DNA of 64,000 nucleotides from Hyphomonadaceae bacterium (lineage in GTDB: Bacteria; Pseudomonadota; Alphaproteobacteria; Caulobacterales; Aquidulcibacteraceae), in NCBI GenBank assembly GCA_016791425.1, contig JAEUMQ010000016.1, forward strand, positions 1-64,000, written 5' to 3'. The position numbers were made by a program, and so were the translations under genes. The notes below the pieces were generated by a model that saw only the letters and a list, made by a program, of their open reading frames with translations, was not told where the DNA came from and did no database searches. The stretch's first letter is position 1, and the number at the start of each line of letters is the position of its first letter. This document shows, piece by piece, positions 18,197 through 26,868 of this stretch.

Positions 18197-19306
18197 ATGG
18201 CGATCCCTTATCGCGCCGAGCATGTCGGCAGCCTCCTGCGTCCAACAGCCCTGATCGAAGCGCGCGAGGCCTGGGAGGCCGGGCGCATGCAGGCGTCCGC
18301 GCTGAAGGAGATCGAGGATCACGCCATCCTCGACGCCCTGGAGATGCAGCGGCAAACCGGCGTCTCGGTCCTGAGCGACGGCGAATTCCGGCGCTCCAAT
18401 TGGGGCGGCGGCTTCCTCGATGCTTTGGAGGGATTGGGCGAGGACCCGCGCGGCCGCGCCGCCGGGCGCGCCTGGAAAGGCGCCCACGCCGAGGTCGCCT
18501 CCGCAACGCTGCCGAAGCAAAAGATCGTCACTGGAAAGCTCCGGGCGCGCGAACCCTTCGCGTCCGGAGAAGCGTCCTTCCTCAAGGCGCACGCCGGCGC
18601 GCCGTTCAAGATCACCATCCCCAGCCCGACGATGTTCCATCACCTCTTCACGCCGGGGCTGAGCGAGCCCGCCTATGCCAGCAGCGAGGACGTGCTGGAG
18701 GATCTTGTCCAGATCTGCACCGCCGAGATCGATCGCCTGCATAAGCTCGAGGTCCCCTACATCCAGCTCGACTCGCTTCGCTACATCAATGTCATCGATG
18801 CGGCGGACAAGGGCGCGCTCGATCCCACAGAAGCCGCTCGCACGCTCGATGCGCTGATCGCCGCCGACAATCGCGTGCTGGCGAGCGCCAGGCGCGATGG
18901 CGTCACGCGCGGCGTGCACCTCTGCCGCGGCAATCACCGCAGCTCCTGGACCGTGAAGGGCAGCTACGACAGCGTCGCGGAGAAGCTGTTTGCGGAGGTC
19001 GATGCCGATCGCTTCCTGCTGGAATACGACGACGAGCGGTCCGGCGGCTTCGAGCCGCTTCGCTTCATGCCCAAGGGCAAGGTCGTGGTCCTCGGGCTGG
19101 TGACGACCAAATCCCCGCAGCTTGAGACCATCGACGCGCTGCGCCGGCGCGTCGATGAAGCCGCAAAATTCGTCCCCTTCGACAACCTCGCGATCGGCAC
19201 GCAATGCGGCTTCGCCTCCACTCATCTCGGCAATCTGCTGACCGAGGACGAGGAGCGGAAGAAGCTCGAATTGGTCGCCGAAGCCGCGCGGAGGATCTGG
19301 GGATGA
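18197..19306 (+). CDS. MetE-core-like methyltransferase (YxjG/YxjH type)
   Basis: A 369-residue homologue of the C-terminal catalytic half of cobalamin-independent methionine synthase. It begins with the HVGSLLRPTALIEAR signature, has the SDGEFRR motif, and keeps the zinc ligands His241 and Cys243 (HLCRGN) plus Cys337 (QCGFAS). Family members transfer methyl or alkyl groups to thiols. The N-terminal folate-binding half of MetE is absent, so the methyl donor is unclear. It overlaps the downstream DoxX-like gene by 4 bp. A second pair of the same kind is at 25658-27420. Confidence 0.82.
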   Translation: MAIPYRAEHVGSLLRPTALIEAREAWEAGRMQASALKEIEDHAILDALEMQRQTGVSVLSDGEFRRSNWGGGFLDALEGLGEDPRGRAAGRAWKGAHAEVASATLPKQKIVTGKLRAREPFASGEASFLKAHAGAPFKITIPSPTMFHHLFTPGLSEPAYASSEDVLEDLVQICTAEIDRLHKLEVPYIQLDSLRYINVIDAADKGALDPTEAARTLDALIAADNRVLASARRDGVTRGVHLCRGNHRSSWTVKGSYDSVAEKLFAEVDADRFLLEYDDERSGGFEPLRFMPKGKVVVLGLVTTKSPQLETIDALRRRVDEAAKFVPFDNLAIGTQCGFASTHLGNLLTEDEERKKLELVAEAARRIWG

Positions 19307-19788
19307 GCCTCGCCGCCGAAGCGCCGCGCGCCGGCAAGCTCAAGCATTGGACGGTGTATTTCGTCCTATGGTGCCGCATGGCGTTTGGCCTGCACGCCTT
19401 CATTTCCGGCCTGAATTACTTCGTGCCGCTCTTCGCTCTGAGCGGCGGCCCGGGCCCCTCGCCGATCGGCGAGTTCCAGAGCGCCATGACCGACATCGGC
19501 ATGTACGGTTTGATCAAGGCCATCGAGATGGTCGTCGGCGCCTTCCTGCTGGCCAACCGGCTGGTGCCGCTGATGGCGCTCATCGAGATGCCCATCACCA
19601 TCGCCATCGCCTATCTCTGCTTTGTCGTCGATCGCTCGCCGAACATCATGTTCAGCGGCGCGCGCGAGGTCTTCTTCAATAGCGTGTTGCTGGCGGCCTA
19701 TGCCGACTATTTCCTCCCACTCTTCGCGTGGCGGGCGCGATATAGCCCCATATGGGATCGCAAGGCCGGCGGCGGAGGAGGCGCCTGA
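19303..19788 (+). CDS. DoxX-like four-helix membrane protein
   Basis: A 161-residue membrane protein with about four helices, containing FGLHAFISGLNYFVPL and a helix around GLIKAIEMVVGAFLLANR. It belongs with DoxX/DoxD-like integral membrane proteins. Its ATG overlaps the MetE-like stop (ATGA), and its own stop overlaps a 26-codon frame (TGATG). The function is unknown; coupling to the methyltransferase suggests a shared process such as handling a volatile or thiol product. Confidence 0.7.
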   Translation: MSLAAEAPRAGKLKHWTVYFVLWCRMAFGLHAFISGLNYFVPLFALSGGPGPSPIGEFQSAMTDIGMYGLIKAIEMVVGAFLLANRLVPLMALIEMPITIAIAYLCFVVDRSPNIMFSGAREVFFNSVLLAAYADYFLPLFAWRARYSPIWDRKAGGGGGA

Positions 19789-19868
19789 TGCTGCCGCACC
19801 AATACCTGCCCCTCCTTTTCGCCACGCTGGTGGTGATCGTCGCGATCATCCGCGACCTGCGGCGCTAG
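19788..19868 (+). CDS. Possible 26-residue membrane peptide
   Basis: A 26-codon frame begins at the TGATG junction with the preceding gene and encodes MLPHQY, then a strongly hydrophobic stretch LPLLFATLVVIVAII and a basic end RDLRR, which is a credible single helix with positive-inside orientation. Its stop codon lies in the first palindromic repeat. It could equally be chance. Confidence 0.35.
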   Translation: MLPHQYLPLLFATLVVIVAIIRDLRR

Positions 19869-19980
19869 ACCAGATCCGTTTTGATTAACGCAAATCAAAA
19901 CGGGCGAATCTGGTCTACACGCTGCATCTAGACCATTTCTCGTCCGAAAACCGCGTAACACTTTTCGGGAAATGGTCTAG
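19866..19980. repeat. Twin long palindromic elements between convergent genes
   Basis: Two hairpin elements lie side by side. The first (19866-19917) pairs TAGACCAGAT with ATCTGGTCTA and CCGTTTTGATT with AATCAAAACGG around a 6-nt loop, with a 4-nt bulge on the right arm. The second (19928-19980) pairs CTAGACCATTTC with GAAATGGTCTAG and CCGAAAA with TTTTCGG, with a 4-nt bulge on the left arm. Shared TAGACCA ends and the same bulged two-part stem suggest related dispersed repeats. They carry the stop codons of the small plus-strand frame and of the minus-strand DoxX gene. Confidence 0.75.
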
Positions 19981-20399
19981 GACTTCTTGCGCATGAGCCA
20001 GTCGAGCCGAAGGACGTCCCAATCCGCTGGCAGCAGCAGCAGGGTCACGACCATCGCAAGCCTGGCGACCATCTGCTGGATGTCCCACACCGCCCGCTCC
20101 ATCCCATGGCCGAACGTCACGATCACCAGCACGCTGAGGATCGCGTAGAGCGCCCAATCCCGCTTCAGCCCGAGGATGAGCATGACGCCGGCGACGAGCT
20201 CCACCACGGCGCAATAGATGTTGGTCGCGCGCAGGAACCAGTCGGGGAAATAGACAGCGAGGTCCTGGAACCAGCGCATCTGCGATTCCAGACCGTCGAG
20301 GAAGATCTTGTGCATCGCGATCTGCGCCGAGAGGAGCCCGATCACGAGCCGCAATCCCAGCATGCCGATCGGCCTGTTCCAGCTCCCCGTCCCACCCAT
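19977..20399 (-). CDS. DoxX family membrane protein
   Basis: A 140-residue integral membrane protein with four predicted helices. LRLVIGLLSAQIAMHKIF at the N-terminus and VVELVAGVMLILGLKRDWALYAI in the middle fit the DoxX family. GGGGGAGAA precedes the ATG at 20399. The stop codon lies within a palindromic repeat, so the C-terminus may have been set by repeat insertion. The role is unknown. Confidence 0.75.
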   Translation of the reverse strand: MGGTGSWNRPIGMLGLRLVIGLLSAQIAMHKIFLDGLESQMRWFQDLAVYFPDWFLRATNIYCAVVELVAGVMLILGLKRDWALYAILSVLVIVTFGHGMERAVWDIQQMVARLAMVVTLLLLPADWDVLRLDWLMRKKS

Positions 20400-20515
20400 C
20401 GCGCTTCTCCCCCATCTCTTGTGGCGCTCCAGTCGGCGGAGCGGATATTATTCGACGCCGCCACACTCTTCTAGCGAAGCGGTCCCCGCAAGGGAACACG
20501 TTCACGGACACGCCG

Positions 20516-23164
20516 ATGACGACGCGCAATTTCGACGCCCTCTTCGCCGCACGCAGCCTTGCGCTCATTGGCGCGAGCAACCGGCCCGGGTCCGTTGGCG
20601 CCGTCATCGCACGCAACCTTTTCGGCGGTGGGTTCGAGGGCTCCATCGCGACCGTCAACCCGCGCGAAGAGACGATCCTCGGACGGCCGAGCTGCCGCTC
20701 CATCGCCGATCTCCCGGACGCGCCGGATCTTGCCATCATCGCCACGCCGGCGCCGACGATCCCGGACCTCGTCGCGCAATTGGCCGCGCGAGGCTGTCGC
20801 GCGGCGGTCGTCATCAGCGCCGGCTTCAGCGACGGCGACCTTCGCCAGCGCATGCTCGCCGCAGCGCGCCCCAATCTCATGCGCCTGCTTGGCCCCAACA
20901 GCCTCGGCTTTCTGTCTCCCGCTCGCGGAATCAACGCGAGCTTTTCCCACCTGACCCCAAAGGCGGGGAAGGTGGCGCTCCTTTCCCAATCGGGAGCAGT
21001 GCTCACGGCCATGCTCGATTGGGCGGTCGAGCGCGGCATCGGCTTCTCGCACATCCTGTCGCTCGGCGACATGAGCGACATCGATTTCGGCGACGCTCTC
21101 GACTTCCTGGCCCTCGACCACGCCACGGACTCGATCCTGCTCTACATCGAGAGCATCACCCAAGCGCGCAAATTTATGTCGGCGGCCCGGATCGCGGCGC
21201 GCATCAAGCCCGTGATCGCCATCAAGGCCGGCCGCAGCGCATCCGGCGCACGCGCCGCAGCCTCGCACACAGGCGCCCTCGCGGGCGCCGACGCGGTCTA
21301 TGACGCCGCCATCCGCCGCGCCGGCATGTTGCGCGTGAAGGAAGTGCGCGATCTCTTCGACGCCGCAGAGACCCTTGCCGCCGGAATGCGCGTCAACGGC
21401 GATCGCCTCGCCATCCTCACCAATGGCGGCGGCCTCGGCGTGCTCGCCGCAGACGCGCTCGAGGAATCAGGCGGACGTCTTGCGGCGCTTTCTCCGCAAA
21501 CCATCGCCGCGCTTGATAAGGCGCTGCCGCGCACCTGGTCGCACGGCAACCCCATCGACATCATCGGCGACGCCGACGGGCCCCGCTATGACGCCGCGCT
21601 CGCAGCCCTCACACAAAGCAGGGAGCAGGACGCGATCCTGGTGATGAATTGCCCAACCGGCATCGCCGACAGCATGGACGCGGCCCGCGCGGTCATCGCA
21701 CGCAGGTCGGCGTCGGCAACGCCCCTGCTCACCTGCTGGATGGGTGAAGCGACGGCGAAAGTTGCGCGCCGCGCCTTCTCCGAGGCGCACATCCCCACTT
21801 ATGACACGCCAGACGAAGCCGTACGCGCGTTCACGCGGCTTGTGGACTACGCCAAGAACCAGGCCGCGCTCATGGAGACGCCAAGGCGCGTCCCGCAACG
21901 ACCGTCCGACGCGCCAGGCAAGGCCCGCGCCATCATCGCAGCGGTGCTGCAGAGCGGCCGTACGCTTCTCACCGAGCCGGAAGCGAAGGCGCTCCTCGCC
22001 GCTTATGGCGTTCCCACAGTCGCGACCTTCATTGCTGCGACGCCCGAGGAAGCCGCCGCGCGCGCCGACGAGATCGGCCAGCCCGCCGCTCTCAAGATCT
22101 TGTCGCCCGACATTACCCACAAGTCCGATGTCGGCGGCGTTCGCTTGAATCTGCGCGACGGCGCGGCGGTGCGCACAGCCGCCTCCGACATGCTCGCGCG
22201 CGTGAAAGCGGTCGCCCCGGCGGCGCGGATCGACGGCTTCACCGTCCAGGCCATGATCTCGCGACCGGGCGCCAAGGAATTGCTGCTGGGCGTAAGCTCC
22301 GATCCGACATTCGGCCCGGTCCTGATGTTCGGCCAGGGCGGAACGGCGGTGGAGGTGATCGCCGATCGCGCGCTCGCCTTGCCGCCGCTCAACTCCGCGC
22401 TCGCCGACGCCCTTGTCTCGCAGACGCGCATCGCAAAGCTGCTGCGCGGCTACCGCGACGTCCCGCCCGCGGACATGAACGCCATCGTCGGCGTGCTGCT
22501 GGCGCTCTCCGACATGGCCTGCGAATGCCCCGAGATCGCCGAGCTCGACATCAATCCCCTGCTGGCGGACGCCGACGGCGTGCTCGCGCTGGACGCGCGC
22601 GTGGTCGTACGCGCGGAGCAACGGCTCGCCGAGGCGCGACTCGCGATCCGTCCGTACCCGGCCGAGCTCGAGCGCGATCTGGACGCGCCCGACGGGGGCC
22701 TCCGCCTGCGCGTGCGCCCGCTGCGCCCAGAGGACGAGCCGGCGCTCGTGGCGTTCGCGGCCGCCACCTCTCCCGAGGACATCCGCTTGCGATTCCATGG
22801 CGTGGCGCGCGCGCTCTCGCACGACATCGCTGCGCGCTTGAGTCAACTCGACTATGACCGCGAGATGGCGCTGGCCGCGTTCGAGGCGGACGCGATCGTC
22901 GGCGTCGCCCGCCTCGCCTTCGATCCCAATTTCGAAACCGGGGAATACGCCATCCTGGTGCGGACCGACATGCAGGGCCGCGGGATCGGCCGCCGCCTCG
23001 TTGGCGCGCTCATGTCTTATGCGCGCACACGCGGCGCGCGCGCGCTGACCGGCGACGTCCTCGCCGAGAACCACAACATGCTCGACTTCGTCCGCGAGCT
23101 CGGCGGCGCTCTGGAACGCGACCCGGAAATGGCGAGCATCGTGCATACGCGCCTTCCGCTCTAG
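20516..23164 (+). CDS. ADP-forming acyl-CoA synthetase fused to GNAT acetyltransferase
   Basis: An 882-residue protein with the Pat/PatZ (YfiQ) domain order. It has a CoA-binding Rossmann domain (LALIGASNRPGSVG), succinyl-CoA-ligase-like domains, an ATP-grasp domain (about 480-700), and a C-terminal GNAT domain (about 730-880, VRTDMQGRGIGRRLVGAL). The phosphorylatable histidine of ADP-forming synthetases is kept in ASHTGALAG (His251). It may acetylate lysines on metabolic enzymes or activate acids; the retained histidine leaves synthetase activity possible. Monocistronic on the plus strand. Confidence 0.85.
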   Translation: MTTRNFDALFAARSLALIGASNRPGSVGAVIARNLFGGGFEGSIATVNPREETILGRPSCRSIADLPDAPDLAIIATPAPTIPDLVAQLAARGCRAAVVISAGFSDGDLRQRMLAAARPNLMRLLGPNSLGFLSPARGINASFSHLTPKAGKVALLSQSGAVLTAMLDWAVERGIGFSHILSLGDMSDIDFGDALDFLALDHATDSILLYIESITQARKFMSAARIAARIKPVIAIKAGRSASGARAAASHTGALAGADAVYDAAIRRAGMLRVKEVRDLFDAAETLAAGMRVNGDRLAILTNGGGLGVLAADALEESGGRLAALSPQTIAALDKALPRTWSHGNPIDIIGDADGPRYDAALAALTQSREQDAILVMNCPTGIADSMDAARAVIARRSASATPLLTCWMGEATAKVARRAFSEAHIPTYDTPDEAVRAFTRLVDYAKNQAALMETPRRVPQRPSDAPGKARAIIAAVLQSGRTLLTEPEAKALLAAYGVPTVATFIAATPEEAAARADEIGQPAALKILSPDITHKSDVGGVRLNLRDGAAVRTAASDMLARVKAVAPAARIDGFTVQAMISRPGAKELLLGVSSDPTFGPVLMFGQGGTAVEVIADRALALPPLNSALADALVSQTRIAKLLRGYRDVPPADMNAIVGVLLALSDMACECPEIAELDINPLLADADGVLALDARVVVRAEQRLAEARLAIRPYPAELERDLDAPDGGLRLRVRPLRPEDEPALVAFAAATSPEDIRLRFHGVARALSHDIAARLSQLDYDREMALAAFEADAIVGVARLAFDPNFETGEYAILVRTDMQGRGIGRRLVGALMSYARTRGARALTGDVLAENHNMLDFVRELGGALERDPEMASIVHTRLPL

Positions 23165-23173
23165 TCCATCGCC

Positions 23174-23189
23174 GCGCCGCGGCGCTTTT
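23174..23189 (+). terminator. Weak terminator candidate
   Basis: The 12-nt palindrome GCGCCGCGGCGC followed by TTTT lies 10 bp after the synthetase-GNAT stop. The usable stem is 4-5 bp. Confidence 0.3.
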
Positions 23190-23337
23190 GGCTGCACTCC
23201 CGGTTGCATGGCCCCTCGGATACTCCGGCGTCTGCACGGATTATCCTGTTTGATATAGCAATTATGCCTATCCATACCGATGCCGTCCGAGTACCTTCTC
23301 AGCCAATGCCCAAGAGAGGCTGGCGAGAGGAGGAAGC

Positions 23338-24237
23338 ATGGCGATCTCGGTCGTTCGTAGGCACCCGCATTTCTTCGCCGACATTCGCGGCCTCGACCTC
23401 ACAAGGCCGCTGACCGACGACGAGGTCCGCCTCGTCGATGCGGCCATGACCGAGCACGCGGTGGTCGCGATCCGAGGCCAGCCGATCAGCGACGAAGACC
23501 ACATCCGCTTCAGCCGCCTCTTCGGCCCGCTGGAGCTGCCGCCCAGCAAGGCGACCTTATCCGGCCGCCGCCTTCGCGCGGAGCTCTATGACGCGTCGAA
23601 CCTGAACGCTGCGGGCGAGATCCTCGCGCCCGACGACCCCTTCCGCCAATTCTCGAAGGGCAACGAGCTCTGGCACACCGACAGCTCGTACAAACCCCTG
23701 CCGACCAAATGGTCCCTCCTGCGCGGCGTGATCGTTCCCCCCGACGGCGGCGACACCGAATTCATCGACATGCGCGCCGTCTACGCCGCGCTTTCCCCCG
23801 CCATGCAGGAGCGCATCGAAGATCTCGTCGCCGAGCACGACATCTGGCATTCGCGCCGGCGCGCCGGGTTCGGCGATGTCAGCGAGACGCAGCGGCGCGT
23901 CTCTCCGCCTGCGGAGCAGCCCCTGGTGCGCATCGCCGCCGACGGCCGCAAGTCGCTCTATATCGGCGCCCACGCCTCGCACATCGTCGGCTGGCCGATC
24001 GAGCAGGGCCGCGCCTTGCTGGACGAGCTATACGCCTTCGCCACCCAGGAACGCTTCATCTACGGGCATTCCTGGGAAATCGGTGACCTCGTAGTCTGGG
24101 ACAACCGCTGCACGATGCATCGCGCCGGAGGCTATGAGAGCCTCGCGCACAAGCGCGACATGCGCCGCACCACGAACATGGAATACGGCGAGGAGAACGA
24201 CGACCCGCTGGGCGTGAGAGCCGCCGCGACGTCCTGA
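23338..24237 (+). CDS. TauD/TfdA-family alpha-ketoglutarate dioxygenase
   Basis: Fe(II)/2-oxoglutarate-dependent dioxygenase of 299 residues. The iron site is visible as His113-x-Asp115 (WHTDSS) and His261 (CTMHRA), followed by an arginine-rich RDMRRTTNM segment for 2-oxoglutarate. Members hydroxylate or cleave ethers and sulfonates, as in TfdA (2,4-D) and TauD (taurine). AGAGGAGG precedes the ATG at 23338. An MFS carrier starts 25 bp downstream, suggesting uptake plus first oxidation of one substrate. Confidence 0.88.
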   Translation: MAISVVRRHPHFFADIRGLDLTRPLTDDEVRLVDAAMTEHAVVAIRGQPISDEDHIRFSRLFGPLELPPSKATLSGRRLRAELYDASNLNAAGEILAPDDPFRQFSKGNELWHTDSSYKPLPTKWSLLRGVIVPPDGGDTEFIDMRAVYAALSPAMQERIEDLVAEHDIWHSRRRAGFGDVSETQRRVSPPAEQPLVRIAADGRKSLYIGAHASHIVGWPIEQGRALLDELYAFATQERFIYGHSWEIGDLVVWDNRCTMHRAGGYESLAHKRDMRRTTNMEYGEENDDPLGVRAAATS

Positions 24238-24262
24238 TCAGACCACACGAGGAGCAAGGCGC

Positions 24263-25651
24263 GTGAGCGTAGCCGAAAGCGACATGCAGGCGCCCCCGGC
24301 GGCAGCCGCTGAAACAGACGCAGCTGCGTGGCCGCATCCGGCGCGCGCCTGGTGGGGCGTGATCGTCCTGATGATCGGCCTCACGATCTGCTTCATCGAC
24401 CGCAACATCCTTACGCTGCTGGTCGAGCCGATCAAAGCCGATCTCCGCCTCACCGACACGCAGATGAGCCTGATCCTCGGCGCGGCGTTCATGATCTTCT
24501 ACGCGATCGCCGCGATCCCGATCGCGCGCCTCGCGGACACCTATAGCCGCCGCGCGGTCATCGGCTTGAGCATCGCCTTCTGGAGCTTGGCGACGGCCGC
24601 CGGCGGCATGGCCTCGAGCTTCTGGCAATTGTTCGCCGCGCGCGCCGCGGTCGGCATCGGCGAGTCCGCCTTCGCGCCGGCCTCGTACGCAATTCTCGCC
24701 GACTCCTTTCCCAAGGAGAAGCTGTCGCGCGCGATCGCGACACTGCATCTAGGCTTGAGCTTCGGAGCCGGCTTCGCGCTCCTCTTCGGCGCCGGCGTCA
24801 TTGCGTTCTTCGAACGCATCTCCCCCATCACGCTGCCGCTGCTCGGCGAGGTGCGCGCCTGGCAGGCCGTGCTCGTCACGGTCGGCCTGCCGGGCCTCAT
24901 CGTGGCTGCATTGATGGCGACGGTCCAGGAGCCCACGCGCCGCGGCCGCATCAGCACCGCCGATGGAAGCGGCGCCAGACGCGCGATCCCGCCGAAGGAG
25001 ATCGCCGGCTTCCTCTACAAGGAGCGGCGCACCTTCGCCCCGCTCTTCGCCGCCAACGCGACCGCTACGTTGATCAGCGCCGGCGTCGGCGCCTGGGTGC
25101 CGACGCTCTTCATCCGCACCTATGGCTGGAGCATGCCGCAGGCGGCCTTCGCCGTCGGCATCGTCACGCTCGTCACCTTTCCGCTTGGCCTCTTCGGCGG
25201 CAGCCTGCTCAGCGAATTCCTGCGCCGCCGCGGCTGCCGCGACGCCGAATTGCGCGCCGCCCTGATCGGCTTCGCCGGCCTTGTGCCGCTGTCGATCCTT
25301 TTCCCTCTGCTCAACAATCCTAACGTGGCTCTGTCGGTGCTCGGCCTCTCGATGTTCATGGGCGCGCTCCACTCAGCGCCGAGCGCGGCGGCGATGCAGC
25401 TCATCACGCCCAACGAGATGCGCAGCCAGGTGCGCGCCCTGCTGCACGTTTTCGTCGGCGTCGTCGGCGCGGGGCTGGGCCCGATCGTCGTTGCGCTCTT
25501 CACCGATTATCTGTTCGGCGGCGACAGCCATCTGCGCTTCTCGATGGCGCTCGCCGTGGGCCTTCTCGGCCCCTTTGCGATCTTCTGCAGCTGGTACGTG
25601 CTGCGCCCTTACGCCGAGAGCCTGGAGCGGGCGCGAACCTTCGCGAGCTGA
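24263..25651 (+). CDS. MFS transporter
   Basis: Twelve-helix carrier of 462 residues with a long N-terminal cytoplasmic tail; FIDRNILTLLVEPIK in helix 1 and ARLADTYSRRAVIG in the 2-3 loop are typical of the Spinster-like/anion-symporter MFS branch. The start is a GTG at 24263 behind ACGAGGAG. Located directly downstream of the TauD/TfdA gene and tail-to-tail with the second MetE-like gene (6 bp). The substrate is not readable. Confidence 0.85.
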   Translation: MSVAESDMQAPPAAAAETDAAAWPHPARAWWGVIVLMIGLTICFIDRNILTLLVEPIKADLRLTDTQMSLILGAAFMIFYAIAAIPIARLADTYSRRAVIGLSIAFWSLATAAGGMASSFWQLFAARAAVGIGESAFAPASYAILADSFPKEKLSRAIATLHLGLSFGAGFALLFGAGVIAFFERISPITLPLLGEVRAWQAVLVTVGLPGLIVAALMATVQEPTRRGRISTADGSGARRAIPPKEIAGFLYKERRTFAPLFAANATATLISAGVGAWVPTLFIRTYGWSMPQAAFAVGIVTLVTFPLGLFGGSLLSEFLRRRGCRDAELRAALIGFAGLVPLSILFPLLNNPNVALSVLGLSMFMGALHSAPSAAAMQLITPNEMRSQVRALLHVFVGVVGAGLGPIVVALFTDYLFGGDSHLRFSMALAVGLLGPFAIFCSWYVLRPYAESLERARTFAS

Positions 25652-25657
25652 AGCGCG

Positions 25658-26776
25658 TCACGCATCGGGCCAAATTTCCTTCGCGAGCTCGACGACTTGC
25701 CGCAGCTTCGTCCACTGCGCCTCATCCGACAGCAGATTGCCGTCCTCGTGGCTGGCGAACCCGCATTGCGGGCTTAGGCAAAGCTGGCTCGCATCGGCGA
25801 ACTTCGAAGCGGCTTCCACGCGCGTCTTGATGAGGTCGCGCGGCTCGAGCTCGCCGGTCTTCGTAGTCATCAGCCCGAGCACCACGCGCTTCTTTCCCTT
25901 CGGCAGGAAGCGTAGCGGCTCGAAGCCTCCGGCGCGCTCGCTGTCGTATTCCAGGAAATAGCCGTCATAATCGAGCTGGTTGAAGATCGCGTCCGCGATC
26001 GGCTCATAGCCGCCCGAAGCGAACCAGGCGGACCTGAAATTACCGCGGCAGACATGCGTCGTCATCGTCATGTCGGCGGGCCGCGAAGCAAGCACGCTGT
26101 TGAGCGTCTTGATCCATCCGGCGAGCAGCGCCTCCGGATCGTCGCCGCGCGCCTTGATCTTCTCGCGCATGTCCGCGTCGCACAGATAGGACATGTTGAC
26201 GTCGTCGAGCTGGAGATAGCGGCAGCCCGCGTCGTACGCCGCCCGCACGAACGCCTTGTAGGCCTCGCCAAGATCCTCCAGCAGCGCCTCCACGTCGGTA
26301 TAGGCCTGCGCCTCCACCATGCCGCGCCAGTCGCGCGACGCCGAGACGAGCATCGTCGGCGCCGGGATTGTCAGCTTGGCGGTCTGCCGCGTGACGCTCT
26401 TCAGGAAACGGAAATGCTCGATCATCGGATGGCCGGCGAAATGCACCCTGCCCGCGACCTTCGCGTATTTGCGGATGGCGCCGGGCTTCTCGCCGGGCGC
26501 CGCCGGGGGAGCGGGCGCCTGCACGATGTTGACGCCACCCAGATGCGAGATGAAGTCGAGCACCCAGCTTTCACGCCGGAATTCGCCGTCGGTCACGCCA
26601 TGCAAGCCGACCTCTTCCTGCCGTTCGACGACACGGCGGATCGCCGCGTCCTCCAGCGCGGTGAGCGCGTTGGCGTCGAGTTCGCCGCCGTTGTGCTTCG
26701 CGCGCGCCTCCAGGAGCGCCGCTGGCCGCAGCAGGCTGCCGACGTGATCAGCCCGAAAGGGCCCAGACTTGCTCAT
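25658..26776 (-). CDS. MetE-core-like methyltransferase (YxjG/YxjH type), second copy
   Basis: A 372-residue paralogue of the protein at 18197, with the same start signature (FRADHVGSLLRP), TDGEFRRESW, zinc-site THVCRGNFRS and PQCGFAS. AGGAG lies upstream of the ATG at 26776. A DoxX-like membrane gene lies 92 bp upstream on the same strand, as in the first pair but in reverse gene order. The thiol acceptor and methyl donor are unknown. Confidence 0.83.
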   Translation of the reverse strand: MSKSGPFRADHVGSLLRPAALLEARAKHNGGELDANALTALEDAAIRRVVERQEEVGLHGVTDGEFRRESWVLDFISHLGGVNIVQAPAPPAAPGEKPGAIRKYAKVAGRVHFAGHPMIEHFRFLKSVTRQTAKLTIPAPTMLVSASRDWRGMVEAQAYTDVEALLEDLGEAYKAFVRAAYDAGCRYLQLDDVNMSYLCDADMREKIKARGDDPEALLAGWIKTLNSVLASRPADMTMTTHVCRGNFRSAWFASGGYEPIADAIFNQLDYDGYFLEYDSERAGGFEPLRFLPKGKKRVVLGLMTTKTGELEPRDLIKTRVEAASKFADASQLCLSPQCGFASHEDGNLLSDEAQWTKLRQVVELAKEIWPDA

Positions 26777-26868
26777 TCCAATTCTCCTGCGTGTCGCAAG
26801 CGTGGACGGCAAAGCGCTCCTTATGCAGGCATTGACGCTTCACTCGTCCATTCGAGAGTGGATCGCCC

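Noticed and set aside
23258-23267. GCAATTATGC as a fourth copy of the 20-bp motif
   Set aside because: The spacing is one base short and the flanking ACTT and TAY elements are missing.
21467-23275. 602-codon minus-strand frame opposite the synthetase-GNAT gene
   Set aside because: Shadow frame with no recognisable domain; the plus-strand gene has clear motifs throughout.
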